Positions 9,463 through 17,888 of a DNA stretch of 49,829 nucleotides are shown here, piece after piece. How positions within the stretch are numbered: the stretch's first letter is position 1; every line of letters begins with the position of its first letter. A program made the translations under genes and the position numbers. The stretch comes from Amycolatopsis coloradensis. GTDB lineage: Bacteria; Actinomycetota; Actinomycetes; Mycobacteriales; Pseudonocardiaceae. Location: the NCBI RefSeq assembly GCF_001953865.1, contig NZ_MQUQ01000029.1:1-49829 (forward strand), in the 5' to 3' direction. The notes beneath the pieces were generated by a model. The model searched no databases. It saw only the letters and a list, made by a program, of their open reading frames with translations, and was not told where the DNA came from.

Positions 9463-9903
9463 ATGAGCCCGGCGAGCCGGACCCCGTACAACATGGTGCT
9501 GCCCCGGGACGACCGGCCGAGTCCGGGGGAACGGGACGGGCTTGTCGGCCCGGGCTGGAGCTGGGCTGCGTTCTTCACCCCGTGGGCCGACGGCCGCCCG
9601 TCGCCCCGGTATCGGTGGACGCTGTTCGAGACCGCCGCCCACGCCGTCGACGACCTGCGGCGCTGCCTGGACGACGGCAATGTCAGCAGGCGCGGTGCCC
9701 TGTGCTCGTCCGTGCTCCGGAAGCGCGGGGCACCGCGGGAACTGGTGCTGTGCGACGCCGCGGACTGGGCGTGCGTCGTGCACGAGGTGCGTGCCGGGAT
9801 TCACCTGACCGACGCCGGTGACGCCTATTTCGCGCGCTGGCGGGCGACTATGGAAGGACAACGCTTCACGATCATCAACGCCGGTGTACCCACTGTCTGG
9901 TGA
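9463..9903 (+). CDS. Orphan 146-aa protein, putative SARP target
   Basis: I do not recognise this protein. It is 146 residues, soluble, with no signal peptide or membrane segment, and has a tryptophan-rich stretch (GPGWSWAAFFTPWAD near residues 28-42) and two close cysteines in the middle. ATG at 9463 follows AGGAG. The last 29 bp overlap the 3' end of the SARP gene on the other strand. A 20-bp direct-repeat site identical to one in front of the kinase-regulator-SARP operon lies 66 bp upstream, so it is probably controlled together with that operon. That is the main clue to its role. Confidence 0.7.
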   Translation: MSPASRTPYNMVLPRDDRPSPGERDGLVGPGWSWAAFFTPWADGRPSPRYRWTLFETAAHAVDDLRRCLDDGNVSRRGALCSSVLRKRGAPRELVLCDAADWACVVHEVRAGIHLTDAGDAYFARWRATMEGQRFTIINAGVPTVW

Positions 9904-12757
9904 GGTCCAGACCTTCCAGCGCGAGGGCACGCTGCTGGGGATCTCCGTCGGGTCCGATGGTGGTGAGCACCCATTCGAAGTGTTCCCTGGCGGCCACCGG
10001 GTCGCCCGCGGCGAGATGGGTGCGGCCGAGCCGGTTGCGGATCTCGGACTCCATCCCGACGATGGTCTCCTCGGTGACCGCCGTCAGCGCCCGGCGCTGG
10101 AGTTCGAACGCCTCGCCGAGGTTCCCGAGTTCCAGTTCCGCCGCGCCGAGCCGGGCGAGGCTGGTCGCGACCAGCAGGCCGTCCGTGGTCTCCTCCGCGA
10201 GCTGGACGGAACGCCGGAGGTCCAACGCGGCTTCGGCGAACGCGCCGATTTCGAGCCGCACGGTGCCGCTGTGGCACAGCACCCTCGCCAGCATCCCGGG
10301 GCTGCCGATCTCCTCGCTCAGGTCACGGGCGCGGCCGAGGTGGACGAGCGCCTCCTCGTGCTCGCCGTTCAGATAGGCGAGAAAGGCGAGCGCGGACAAC
10401 GCCCGTTCGGCGAGCCAGCTGTCCCCCGCCTCGTCGGCCATGCTCATCACCTGCCGCATCCCGAGGCCGGCGAGGTCGTGGCGCCCGGCGATCAGATCCA
10501 CCATGGTCAGCCCGCCAAGAGCCCGCGCCTCCACGCCGCGGTCACCGGAGGCCTGGCCCGCCCGCAGCGCGTCGTCGAACCAGCCGCGCGCCCGGTCCAG
10601 CCGGCCCTGTGTGGCGTAGGCGTAGCCGAGGCAGAACCGCAGCGACGAGACCAAACGCTCGTCTTCGGCCCGTTCGGCCAGTGGCAACGCGATTTGCAGC
10701 GCCGTCCGGGATTCGTGGTAGCGCTGCTGGCGCGCGAGGTAGTCGACCAGCCCCTCGGCGATCGAGCAGGCGATGTCGTCCAGCCCCGCCTCCGCCGCTT
10801 GGCTGACCACTTCCGGCAGGTCGCCGACGGCGTCCAGCCAGGCGGAAGCGTCCCGTTGCCCGGTGAACGGTCCGCCGGACTCCAGCGGGAACCGCGCGAC
10901 GCCCCATTCGCTCGCCCGGCGAGCGGCGCCGAGGTACAGCCCGTACACCCGTTTCCGCGCCGCTTCGACGACGTCGTCGGGCATCTCCACGGCCAGCCGC
11001 CGCGCGTAGACCGCCACCAGGTCGTGCATCCGATAGCGGCCGCTCGCCGGTTCCTGCACGAGGCTCGCGTCGACGAGGCTTTCCAGCTGGCGCTCGGCCT
11101 CGGCGGATGAGCAGTCCAGCAGCGCGGCGACCGAAAGCCGGTCGAATTCGGGCGTCGGTGACAGGCCGAGCGCGGCGAACGCGCGTTGCCCTGCGGGCCG
11201 CAGCTGTTCGTACGACAGGCGCAACGCCACCTCGACGCTGCGGTCCTCAGCGGTCAGTTCGCCGAGCCGCCGCTCGTCGTCCGACATCCGGTCCACCAGG
11301 TCCTTGAACGTCCACATCGGACGGTTCTGCAACCGGGCGCCCGCGATCCGCAGCGCGAGCGGCAGTCGTCCGCACAACCCGGCCAGCGCGCGGACGGCGA
11401 ACCGCTCACCCTCGGCCCTCGGCACCCCCACGATCCGGCCGAGCAGCCGTTCCGCGGCTTCGAGGCCCAGCGCGCCAAGGGAAACGCGGCGGTCGGCGTC
11501 CAAACCGGACAGACGACGACGGCTGGTCACCAGCACGCGGCTGCCCGGCCCGGACGGCAGCAGCGGCCGCACCTGCCCGGCGGACTCGGCGTTGTCGAGT
11601 ACCAGCAGCACCTTCAGGTGCGCTGTCGCCGCCCGCCACGACGCGGCCAGTTCGTCGAGATCGTCCGGCATGGCGCCGTCTTCGACGCCGACCGCGCGCA
11701 GCAGCCGCCGCAACGCGCGTTCCGGTGTCACCGGCTCGCGGCCTTCGGTGTACCCGTGCAGATCCACGAACAGCGCACCGTCCGGACAGGACTCACGGAG
11801 CCGGTGGGCCGCGCGCACCGCGAGGGTGGTCTTCCCGGCGCCGGGAACGCCGTCGACGGCGTCGACCGTCACCGCCTCCGGATCGCCGTCCTCGACGAGC
11901 AGCGCGAATTCGCGGTCCCGGCCGACGAGTTCACCGTTCGTGGCAGGCAGTTCGTTGCGGACCCGGCGCGACGCCTCCCGGCGCTGGGTGACGCCGAGCA
12001 GCGCGTCGTCCCCGCGCAACACCGCTTCCTGCACCTGCCGCAGTTCCTCGCCCGGCTCGACACCGAGTTGCTCCACCAGCCGCTCGCGGACGTCGGTGAA
12101 CACTTCCAGCGCCTCCGCCTGTCGCCCACCGCCGTAGAGCGCACGCATCAGCAGCGCGGCCAGCGGCTCGCTCGGCGGATCGGCGGACACCAGCGCCGAC
12201 AGCTCGCCGATCACCTCGTCGAACCGGCCGAGTTTCAGCTGTGCCCGCAGTTTCCGGCGCAGCAGCAGGAGTTTCCGTTCCTCCAGCCGTCGCCGCTCGC
12301 CCTGGACGAACGCGCCGGGCAGGCCCGTCAGCGGCTCACCGTGGAACAGCCGGAGCGCGTCGGCGAAGGTGTCCACCGCGGTGATGAGGTCCCCCGCCTC
12401 CTCGGCGGCGGCCGCGACGACCGCGACCTCCTCCAACCGCGCCACGTCCAGCCGCACCCCGCCGCCGGCGAACCGGTAACCGCCCCGGTCGGACACGATC
12501 ACCGAATCCTTCGGCTTCTGCCCGGCGGTGTCCAGGCACTGCCTCAGCCGGCGGACATACACCGGCAGCACATTCGACTCCGGTGGCCGTTCCCAGAGGC
12601 CGTCGGTGAGTTCATAGTGGCTGACGGTCACGTCCGGGCGCAGCAGCAGCGCGGCCAGCACGGCCTGCTGCCGGACCGGACCGAGGTCCAGTCGTGTCTC
12701 CCCTCGCCAGGCTCTCAGCGGGCCGAGCACCTCGAAGCGAAGCCGCGAGTCCGGCAT
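9875..12757 (-). CDS. SARP/AfsR-type regulator with NB-ARC and TPRs
   Basis: About 960 residues. An OmpR-like winged-helix DNA-binding domain covers residues 1-95 (FEVLGPL, then LTDGLWERPPESNVLPVYVRRLR) and a BTAD domain about 100-245. An NTPase domain has Walker A GVPGAGKTTLAV near 302 and Walker B-like LKVLLVLDNAES near 375; the C-terminal third is TPR-like. Such proteins activate specialized-metabolism or developmental promoters. ATG at 12757 is chosen because of a GAAGGGG site just upstream and the start of the domain; the open frame continues upstream only as a shadow of the response regulator gene. It is third in an operon with the kinase and regulator (23-bp gap). Its own target site is probably the 7-4-7 repeat seen twice nearby. 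Confidence 0.92.
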   Translation of the reverse strand: MPDSRLRFEVLGPLRAWRGETRLDLGPVRQQAVLAALLLRPDVTVSHYELTDGLWERPPESNVLPVYVRRLRQCLDTAGQKPKDSVIVSDRGGYRFAGGGVRLDVARLEEVAVVAAAAEEAGDLITAVDTFADALRLFHGEPLTGLPGAFVQGERRRLEERKLLLLRRKLRAQLKLGRFDEVIGELSALVSADPPSEPLAALLMRALYGGGRQAEALEVFTDVRERLVEQLGVEPGEELRQVQEAVLRGDDALLGVTQRREASRRVRNELPATNGELVGRDREFALLVEDGDPEAVTVDAVDGVPGAGKTTLAVRAAHRLRESCPDGALFVDLHGYTEGREPVTPERALRRLLRAVGVEDGAMPDDLDELAASWRAATAHLKVLLVLDNAESAGQVRPLLPSGPGSRVLVTSRRRLSGLDADRRVSLGALGLEAAERLLGRIVGVPRAEGERFAVRALAGLCGRLPLALRIAGARLQNRPMWTFKDLVDRMSDDERRLGELTAEDRSVEVALRLSYEQLRPAGQRAFAALGLSPTPEFDRLSVAALLDCSSAEAERQLESLVDASLVQEPASGRYRMHDLVAVYARRLAVEMPDDVVEAARKRVYGLYLGAARRASEWGVARFPLESGGPFTGQRDASAWLDAVGDLPEVVSQAAEAGLDDIACSIAEGLVDYLARQQRYHESRTALQIALPLAERAEDERLVSSLRFCLGYAYATQGRLDRARGWFDDALRAGQASGDRGVEARALGGLTMVDLIAGRHDLAGLGMRQVMSMADEAGDSWLAERALSALAFLAYLNGEHEEALVHLGRARDLSEEIGSPGMLARVLCHSGTVRLEIGAFAEAALDLRRSVQLAEETTDGLLVATSLARLGAAELELGNLGEAFELQRRALTAVTEETIVGMESEIRNRLGRTHLAAGDPVAAREHFEWVLTTIGPDGDPQQRALALEGLDLTRQWVHRR

Positions 12758-12780
12758 GATCCCCCCTTCGTTTCCCATGA

Positions 12781-13446
12781 CTAGCCCGGCACCACGATCC
12801 CGTGGTCGAACGCGTAGACGATCGCCGCCGCCCGGTCGCGCAGCTGGAGCTTCGTGAAGATCCGGCCGATGTGGCTTTTCACGGTCACCTCCGAGATCAC
12901 GAGCGCGGCCGCGATCTCCGCGTTGGTCAGCCCGCGGCCGATCGCCCGGAGGACGTCTTGTTCCCGCGGTGTCAGCAGGTCGGGTGAACGCCCGCCGCTG
13001 CCGTTTCCGGCGGCCTGCCGGTACGCGGCGAGCACGCGGCCGGTGACCCCGGGGTCGAGCCAGGCGTCGCCCGCGGCGACCGCGCGTACGGCGCGGATAA
13101 GGTCTTCGGCGGGGGAATCCTTGAGGACGTAGCCCGCGGCGCCCGCCCGCAACGCGTCGGCCAGCAGGCTGTCGTCGTCGAAGGTGGTCAGCGCGAGCAC
13201 CGCCGGATGCCCATCGGACCGCCGCAGCCGCCTGGTCGCCTCGACCCCGCCGACGTTCTTCATCCGCAGATCCATCACGATGACGTCGACCTCGTGCGCG
13301 GCCAGCGCGGCGGGCACTTCCGCGCCGTCGCCGCATTCCCCCGCGATGACGAACCCGTCGCGACGCCGCAGGATGCGCCGCAGCCCGGACCTGGCCAGCT
13401 CCTGGTCGTCGACCAGCAGCACCCGGATCTCCTCGGCGGCGGTCAC
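12781..13446 (-). CDS. NarL/LuxR-family response regulator
   Basis: About 221 residues. The receiver domain starts IRVLLVDDQELARSG, with the phospho-acceptor Asp in DVIVMDLRM near residue 55 and the conserved Lys in YVLKDSP near 105. The C-terminal LuxR-type helix-turn-helix reads LTPREQDVLRAIGRGLTNAEI, then ISEVTVKSHIGRIFTKL. GTG at 13446 overlaps the kinase stop codon by 4 bp (GTGA) and has GGGAG upstream, so it is preferred to a start farther upstream inside the kinase gene. It forms a two-component pair with the kinase and feeds into the SARP in the same operon. Confidence 0.95.
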   Translation of the reverse strand: MTAAEEIRVLLVDDQELARSGLRRILRRRDGFVIAGECGDGAEVPAALAAHEVDVIVMDLRMKNVGGVEATRRLRRSDGHPAVLALTTFDDDSLLADALRAGAAGYVLKDSPAEDLIRAVRAVAAGDAWLDPGVTGRVLAAYRQAAGNGSGGRSPDLLTPREQDVLRAIGRGLTNAEIAAALVISEVTVKSHIGRIFTKLQLRDRAAAIVYAFDHGIVVPG

Positions 13447-14609
13447 GATGGGGCTCCCGGCACGGTGACTTCCACGATCCACTGCTTTCCACTGGGCCCG
13501 GCGTTGAGGTCGGCGCCGAGCTGGGCCGCGCGGACGGCCATTCCCGCCAGCCCCGATCCGTCCTCGGACGAGCGCCGGACGGAGGCGGGGAGGGTGTTGC
13601 TGACGATGAGCTTCGCGCCCGACCGGCCGGCGTTCAGCCGGACCTCCGCGGTCGCGCCGGGAGCGTGCTTGACGACGTTGACAAGTGATTCCTGCACGAT
13701 CCGGTAGAGACCCAATCCTTCCGAGGCGCCTACCCTGCCGAGGTCACCTTCCTGTGTATAGCGCACCGCCAGTCCGGCGACCCTGGTGCGTTCCACCAGC
13801 GTCGCGATGTCCTCCACGCCCGGCAGCGGGGTGCTCCCCGACGGGGTGTCGGCGAGCAGGCCGACCGTGCGGCGGATGTCGGCCATCGCGGCACGCCCCA
13901 CCTGTTCGGCTTCGGTGAGTGCTTCGATCGCCTCGTCGACGTCGCGGTCCTGCTGCAAGGCGCGCCGGGCGCCGGTCAGATGCAGCAGCGTGATGCTGAG
14001 CGAATGACCGACGACGTCGTGCACCTCACGCGCGATCCGCTGGCGTTCGGCCAGCAACGCCTTATCGCGGGACGCGTCACGGTTGACGCGTTCGGCGTCC
14101 AGCACGCGGGTGTACCAGCGGACCATGAGCCCGCCGCTGAGGCCGAGCAGGATCGCGACCATGTACACCGGCCCGCCGATCAGCCCGCCCCAGATCCCGG
14201 CCACCACCAGGACCGCCTCGCCCGCGACGGTGACGATGGCGATTCCCCAGGTCGTCCGCAGCACACTGCCCGCTTCGGTGGCCGCGACCAGCAGCAGCAA
14301 CGGCGCGAAATCCGGGAGCACGGGCTCGAGGAGCAGGATCGAGGCCGCGACGATCAGCGCGGTCATCCGCACCCACGGCATGATCCAGTTCGTGATCGTC
14401 CAGATCACCGACGGCGCGATCACGAGCAGCCCGGCGAGCGCGATCGGCTCCGGTGGCAGCAAGGCGTCCCGCTGCACCAGCGCCACGGCGGTGAACACGA
14501 AGCTCACCGCGCTGGCGCACAGCGCCCCCCACCACGGCAGGGTCAGCCCGGCACGGGTGAGGCTGACCTGCACCCGTGCCCGGAACCGGTCCCGCAAGAT
14601 CCTCAGCAC
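13443..14609 (-). CDS. NarL-type sensor histidine kinase
   Basis: A 388-residue membrane kinase. The N-terminal half has about five or six hydrophobic segments (residues 20-170) and no large extracellular domain, so it probably senses a signal at or in the membrane. The dimerization/phosphoacceptor motif of the HisKA_3 type is AREVHDVVGHSLS near residue 200. The ATPase domain has N box QESLVNVVKHA near 305 and G box DGSGLAGM near 355. First gene of the kinase-regulator-SARP operon; a 20-bp direct-repeat site lies about 93 bp upstream of its start. Confidence 0.94.
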   Translation of the reverse strand: MLRILRDRFRARVQVSLTRAGLTLPWWGALCASAVSFVFTAVALVQRDALLPPEPIALAGLLVIAPSVIWTITNWIMPWVRMTALIVAASILLLEPVLPDFAPLLLLVAATEAGSVLRTTWGIAIVTVAGEAVLVVAGIWGGLIGGPVYMVAILLGLSGGLMVRWYTRVLDAERVNRDASRDKALLAERQRIAREVHDVVGHSLSITLLHLTGARRALQQDRDVDEAIEALTEAEQVGRAAMADIRRTVGLLADTPSGSTPLPGVEDIATLVERTRVAGLAVRYTQEGDLGRVGASEGLGLYRIVQESLVNVVKHAPGATAEVRLNAGRSGAKLIVSNTLPASVRRSSEDGSGLAGMAVRAAQLGADLNAGPSGKQWIVEVTVPGAPS

Positions 14610-14702
14610 GGCATCAGCCTAGGAAGTGCCGGGAGGCGCGTCATCGTGCGGCGGGCGGCACCCGTCTCCGCCCACGGTAGGAGGCGGGGTGTGCACGGTC
14701 CG

Positions 14703-14722
14703 ATGAAATCCGGATGAAACGC
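14703..14722 (-). promoter_or_regulatory. 7-4-7 direct-repeat site, copy 2
   Basis: On the minus strand these 20 bp are identical to 9377-9396. They contain GTTTCAT-CCGG-ATTTCAT, two heptamers at 11-bp spacing, and lie about 93 bp before the histidine kinase start. The shared site suggests one regulator, most simply the SARP or the response regulator of this operon, acts on both promoters. Confidence 0.78.
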
Positions 14723-14729
14723 GGGACGC

Positions 14730-15101
14730 TCACTCCTGGCTGAGCCCGACCCACTTCAGCTTCTCCCGCTCCCGTTTCGGCAGGCCCGCGACGACGAGGT
14801 CATAGGAGTCCTCGATCATCTCCCGGACGAAGTCGCCGGTCAGCGAACCGTCCAGCTCGACGGTGTTCCAGTGCTGCTTGTTCAGGTGGTACCCGGGGAT
14901 GATCGCCGGATGCTCGGCACGCAACCGGACCGCCAGGTCGGGCTCGCATTTGAGGCTGATCCGCAGCGGCTTCGCCTTGAGCGGGCCGAGCGCGAAGACC
15001 TTGCCCGCGACCTTGAACACGCTGGTGTCCGCGCCGAAAGGGAACTCCTCGCGGGCACCGGGGAAGGCGAGGCAGATCTTCCGGAGAGCGGCAGGTGTCA
15101 T
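14730..15101 (-). CDS. MmcQ/YjbR family protein
   Basis: A 123-residue protein of the YjbR/MmcQ fold, with the family hallmarks FPGAREEFPFGADTSVFKV near the N terminus and PGYHLNKQHWNTVELDG in the middle. Family members are described as possibly DNA-binding from structure, but no firm role is known. ATG at 15101 begins at the expected place; the long frame reading upstream is antisense to the SGNH hydrolase and is not used. It stands alone, divergent from the SGNH hydrolase. Confidence 0.9.
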   Translation of the reverse strand: MTPAALRKICLAFPGAREEFPFGADTSVFKVAGKVFALGPLKAKPLRISLKCEPDLAVRLRAEHPAIIPGYHLNKQHWNTVELDGSLTGDFVREMIEDSYDLVVAGLPKREREKLKWVGLSQE

Positions 15102-15215
15102 GGCGTTCAGGCTAACCGCACCCTCCGACAGAAACCTGTCCTGTCCAGGGCGTTGACCGGTTGTCGGTGATTCATTGACGATGGGTGGAGCCGACTGGGT
15201 GGAGGCAGAACCGAC

Positions 15216-16418
15216 ATGCGCGTGAAGCAGCTCGCCATCGCGGGAATCCTGGTGCTGGGCGTTGTTCCGGGAGCCGCCGCGGCTCCGGCGGAGACCGCCG
15301 CCACGAGCGATTGGGTGGGCACCTGGGCGGCGGCGCCCGCGGCCGGGGTCGCCGGGACCGACAGCGGCTACCCGAACTTCTCGATCCGCAACATCGTGCA
15401 CACCAGCGCGGGCGGGCACGAGGTACGCGTGCGGCTGTCCAACGCGTTCGGCCGGACGCCGGTGCTGTTCGGCCGGGTGACCGTCGCGGTCGCCGCCGGT
15501 CCGGACACCGCGCGGGCGGTCCCCGGCACGATGCGCACGCTGACCTTCGGCGGCGACCGCGAGATCACCGTGCCGCCGGGGGCCGACGTCCTCAGCGACG
15601 GCGCGGCGCTGAGGGTGCCGAGGGACGGCGACCTCCTGGTGACCACGTACACCCCGACGCCGTCCGGGCCGGTCACCTACCACCCGCTGACGATGCAGAA
15701 CTCGTACTTCACCCGTGACGGCGACAAAGCCGCCGACGAGTCCGCGGCGGCGTTCCCCGAGAAGACCACGGTGTGGCACTACGTGTCCGGAGTGGACGTC
15801 CGGGGCCCCGGGCTGCGGGGCAGCGTCGTCGCGATCGGCGACTCGATCACCGACGGCGCCGTCTCGACCTGGGGCGCCAACCTGCGCTGGCCCGACCAGC
15901 TCGCCGACAAGATCAGTGCACGCCTGGGCGTGCTCAACGCCGGGATCAGCGGGAACCGGCTCCTGCTCGACGGCGGCGACTACGGCGTCAACGCGCTGGC
16001 CCGGCTGGACCGGGACGTGCTCGCCCAGTCCGGCGCGCGGACGGCGATCGTGTTCGAAGGCATCAACGACATCCAGCAGACACCGCACCAGGCCGACCCG
16101 GACAAGATCATCTCGGCGCTGAAGCAGATCGCGACGAGGGCGCACGACCGCGGCCTGCGGGTGCTCGGCGCGACGATCACGCCGTGGAAGGGCTGGGGTT
16201 CGTACACGCCCCAGCTCGAGGAGACCCGGCAGGCGGTCAACCGGTTCATCCGTACCAGCAGGCTGTTCGACGGCTACATCGACTTCGACGCGGTGATCCG
16301 GGATCCCGCCGACCCGCAGCGGATCAAACCCGAGTACGACTCCGGTGATCACCTCCATCCCGGCGACAAGGGCTTCACCGCCATGGCGAACGCCGTCCCG
16401 CTGCCCGGACTCCGGTAG
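15216..16418 (+). CDS. Secreted SGNH/GDSL hydrolase
   Basis: A 400-residue exported esterase/lipase-like enzyme. A Sec signal peptide (MRVKQLAIAGILVLGVVPGAAAA) covers about residues 1-25. The catalytic domain has block I GDSITDGA near 208 with the nucleophile Ser, block III-like GINDIQ near 282, and the Asp/His pair in GDHLHPGD near 383. The roughly 170 residues before block I form a beta-rich N-terminal domain, as in the two-domain actinomycete enzymes. It is predicted to cleave ester bonds in extracellular substrates such as lipids or acylated polysaccharide. It has its own promoter region in the divergent gap with the YjbR-like gene. Confidence 0.92.
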   Translation: MRVKQLAIAGILVLGVVPGAAAAPAETAATSDWVGTWAAAPAAGVAGTDSGYPNFSIRNIVHTSAGGHEVRVRLSNAFGRTPVLFGRVTVAVAAGPDTARAVPGTMRTLTFGGDREITVPPGADVLSDGAALRVPRDGDLLVTTYTPTPSGPVTYHPLTMQNSYFTRDGDKAADESAAAFPEKTTVWHYVSGVDVRGPGLRGSVVAIGDSITDGAVSTWGANLRWPDQLADKISARLGVLNAGISGNRLLLDGGDYGVNALARLDRDVLAQSGARTAIVFEGINDIQQTPHQADPDKIISALKQIATRAHDRGLRVLGATITPWKGWGSYTPQLEETRQAVNRFIRTSRLFDGYIDFDAVIRDPADPQRIKPEYDSGDHLHPGDKGFTAMANAVPLPGLR

Positions 16419-16475
16419 GAATAAGGGCTGCGCCAGGCGGTTCCGTGGGGCACGATGAACTGATGGCGATCAGGA

Positions 16476-17861
16476 ATGATTAACGGCGACGGCGGAACCC
16501 GGGCGACAGCGCGACTTGTCCGATTCGCCGAGCACGAAGCGCGGGCGGAAGCGCTCCGGGCTCAGCTGGCTGGCCTCCACGGCACGATCCGGCTCGCGAA
16601 ACGGACGTCGAACCTCTTCCGGGCGCGGACGGCGACCAGCACGCCGGGGCTGGACGTCTCGGGGTTCACGCACGTGCTCGACGTCGATCCGCTGGCGCGC
16701 ACGGCCGACGTCGAAGGCATGGTCACCTACGAGCAGCTGGTGGACGCGACCCTGCCCCACGGGCTGATGCCGCTGGTCGTGCCGCAGCTCAAGACGATCA
16801 CGCTCGGCGGCGCGGTCACCGGCCTCGGCATCGAGTCTTCGTCGTTCCGCAACGGCCTGGTGCACGAGTCGGTGCTGGAGATGGAGTTGCTCACCGGCGA
16901 CGGACGGATCGTCCTCGCCCGGCCGGACAACGAGCACAGCGACCTGTTCCACGGTTTTCCGAACTCGTACGGGACGCTCGGCTACGCGCTGCGGCTGAAG
17001 ATCGAACTGGAGCCGGTGAAGCCGTACGTACGGCTAGACCACGTCCGGTACGACGACACCGAGGAGTACTTCGCGGCGCTCGGCGAAGCCTGCCGCGACG
17101 GGTCGGCCGACTTCGTGGACGGAACGGTCTTCGGTCCGGGCGAGCAGTACCTGACACTGGGCACGTTCACCACGTCCGCGCCCGCGACCAGCGACTACAC
17201 CTGGCTCGACATCTACTACAAGTCGATCCGCGAACGCGGGACCGACCATTTGACGGTCCGGGACTACCTGTGGCGCTGGGACACGGACTGGTTCTGGTGC
17301 TCGCGCGCGTTCGGCGTCCAAAGCAGGCTCCCCCGGCTGCTGCTGGGCAGGAAACTGCTGCGGTCGTCGGTCTACTGGAAGCTGGTGGCGCTCGACCGCC
17401 GGTTCGGGGTCGCCGCGAAACTCCTCAAATTGCGCGGGCTTCCCCCGGAAGAGACCGTCGTCCAGGACATCGAGGTGCCGCTTTCGCGGGCCGCGGAGTT
17501 CCTGGACTTCTTCCGCCGTGAGATCCCGATCAACCCGGTGTGGGTCTGCCCGCTCAAGCAGCGGCCGGGTGGCGTGAACTCGCCACTGTACGAAATGGAC
17601 CCCGAAACGCTGTACGTCAACTTCGGGTTCTGGTCCGCGGTCCCACTGGACCCCGGCGAGGAACCGGATACGCACAATCGGCTGATCGAGGCCGAAGTGA
17701 CCCGACTCGGCGGGCGGAAATCGCTGTACTCCGACAGTTTCTATACCGAAGACGAGTTCTGGCGCCTGTACAACGGTGACGCCTACCGAAAACTGAAGAC
17801 GGCTTACGACCCGGACAGCCGCCTACTCGACCTGTACGCGAAATGCGTGCGGCGGCGGTGA
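16476..17861 (+). CDS. tmsA: FAD-binding oxidoreductase, TmsA/BfaA-like
   Basis: A 461-residue FAD_binding_4-type flavoenzyme related to the DWARF1/DHCR24-like reductases. The flavin-binding part includes LVVPQLKTITLGGAVTGLG near residues 105-125. With the downstream methyltransferase it matches the gene pair that makes 10-methyl fatty acids such as tuberculostearate: the methyltransferase adds a methylene to an oleoyl lipid and this enzyme reduces it to the methyl branch. The gap to the next gene is 27 bp. A 6-codon frame (16463-16483) overlaps the chosen ATG, and no clear ribosome binding site precedes that ATG, so translation may be coupled to the mini-frame. The assignment rests on pairing and motifs. 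Confidence 0.82.
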   Translation: MINGDGGTRATARLVRFAEHEARAEALRAQLAGLHGTIRLAKRTSNLFRARTATSTPGLDVSGFTHVLDVDPLARTADVEGMVTYEQLVDATLPHGLMPLVVPQLKTITLGGAVTGLGIESSSFRNGLVHESVLEMELLTGDGRIVLARPDNEHSDLFHGFPNSYGTLGYALRLKIELEPVKPYVRLDHVRYDDTEEYFAALGEACRDGSADFVDGTVFGPGEQYLTLGTFTTSAPATSDYTWLDIYYKSIRERGTDHLTVRDYLWRWDTDWFWCSRAFGVQSRLPRLLLGRKLLRSSVYWKLVALDRRFGVAAKLLKLRGLPPEETVVQDIEVPLSRAAEFLDFFRREIPINPVWVCPLKQRPGGVNSPLYEMDPETLYVNFGFWSAVPLDPGEEPDTHNRLIEAEVTRLGGRKSLYSDSFYTEDEFWRLYNGDAYRKLKTAYDPDSRLLDLYAKCVRRR

Positions 17862-17888
17862 CCCGGGCTGGGAAGAAGAGAGACGAAC

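Noticed and set aside
12758..13492. N-terminal extension of the SARP frame to 1205 codons
   Set aside because: The extra part overlaps the response regulator gene in another frame and has shadow composition; the SARP domain starts at 12757 with a good ribosome binding site.
15102..16358. Upstream extension of the YjbR-like frame to 542 codons
   Set aside because: It is antisense to the SGNH hydrolase and has no recognisable content; the family start is at 15101.
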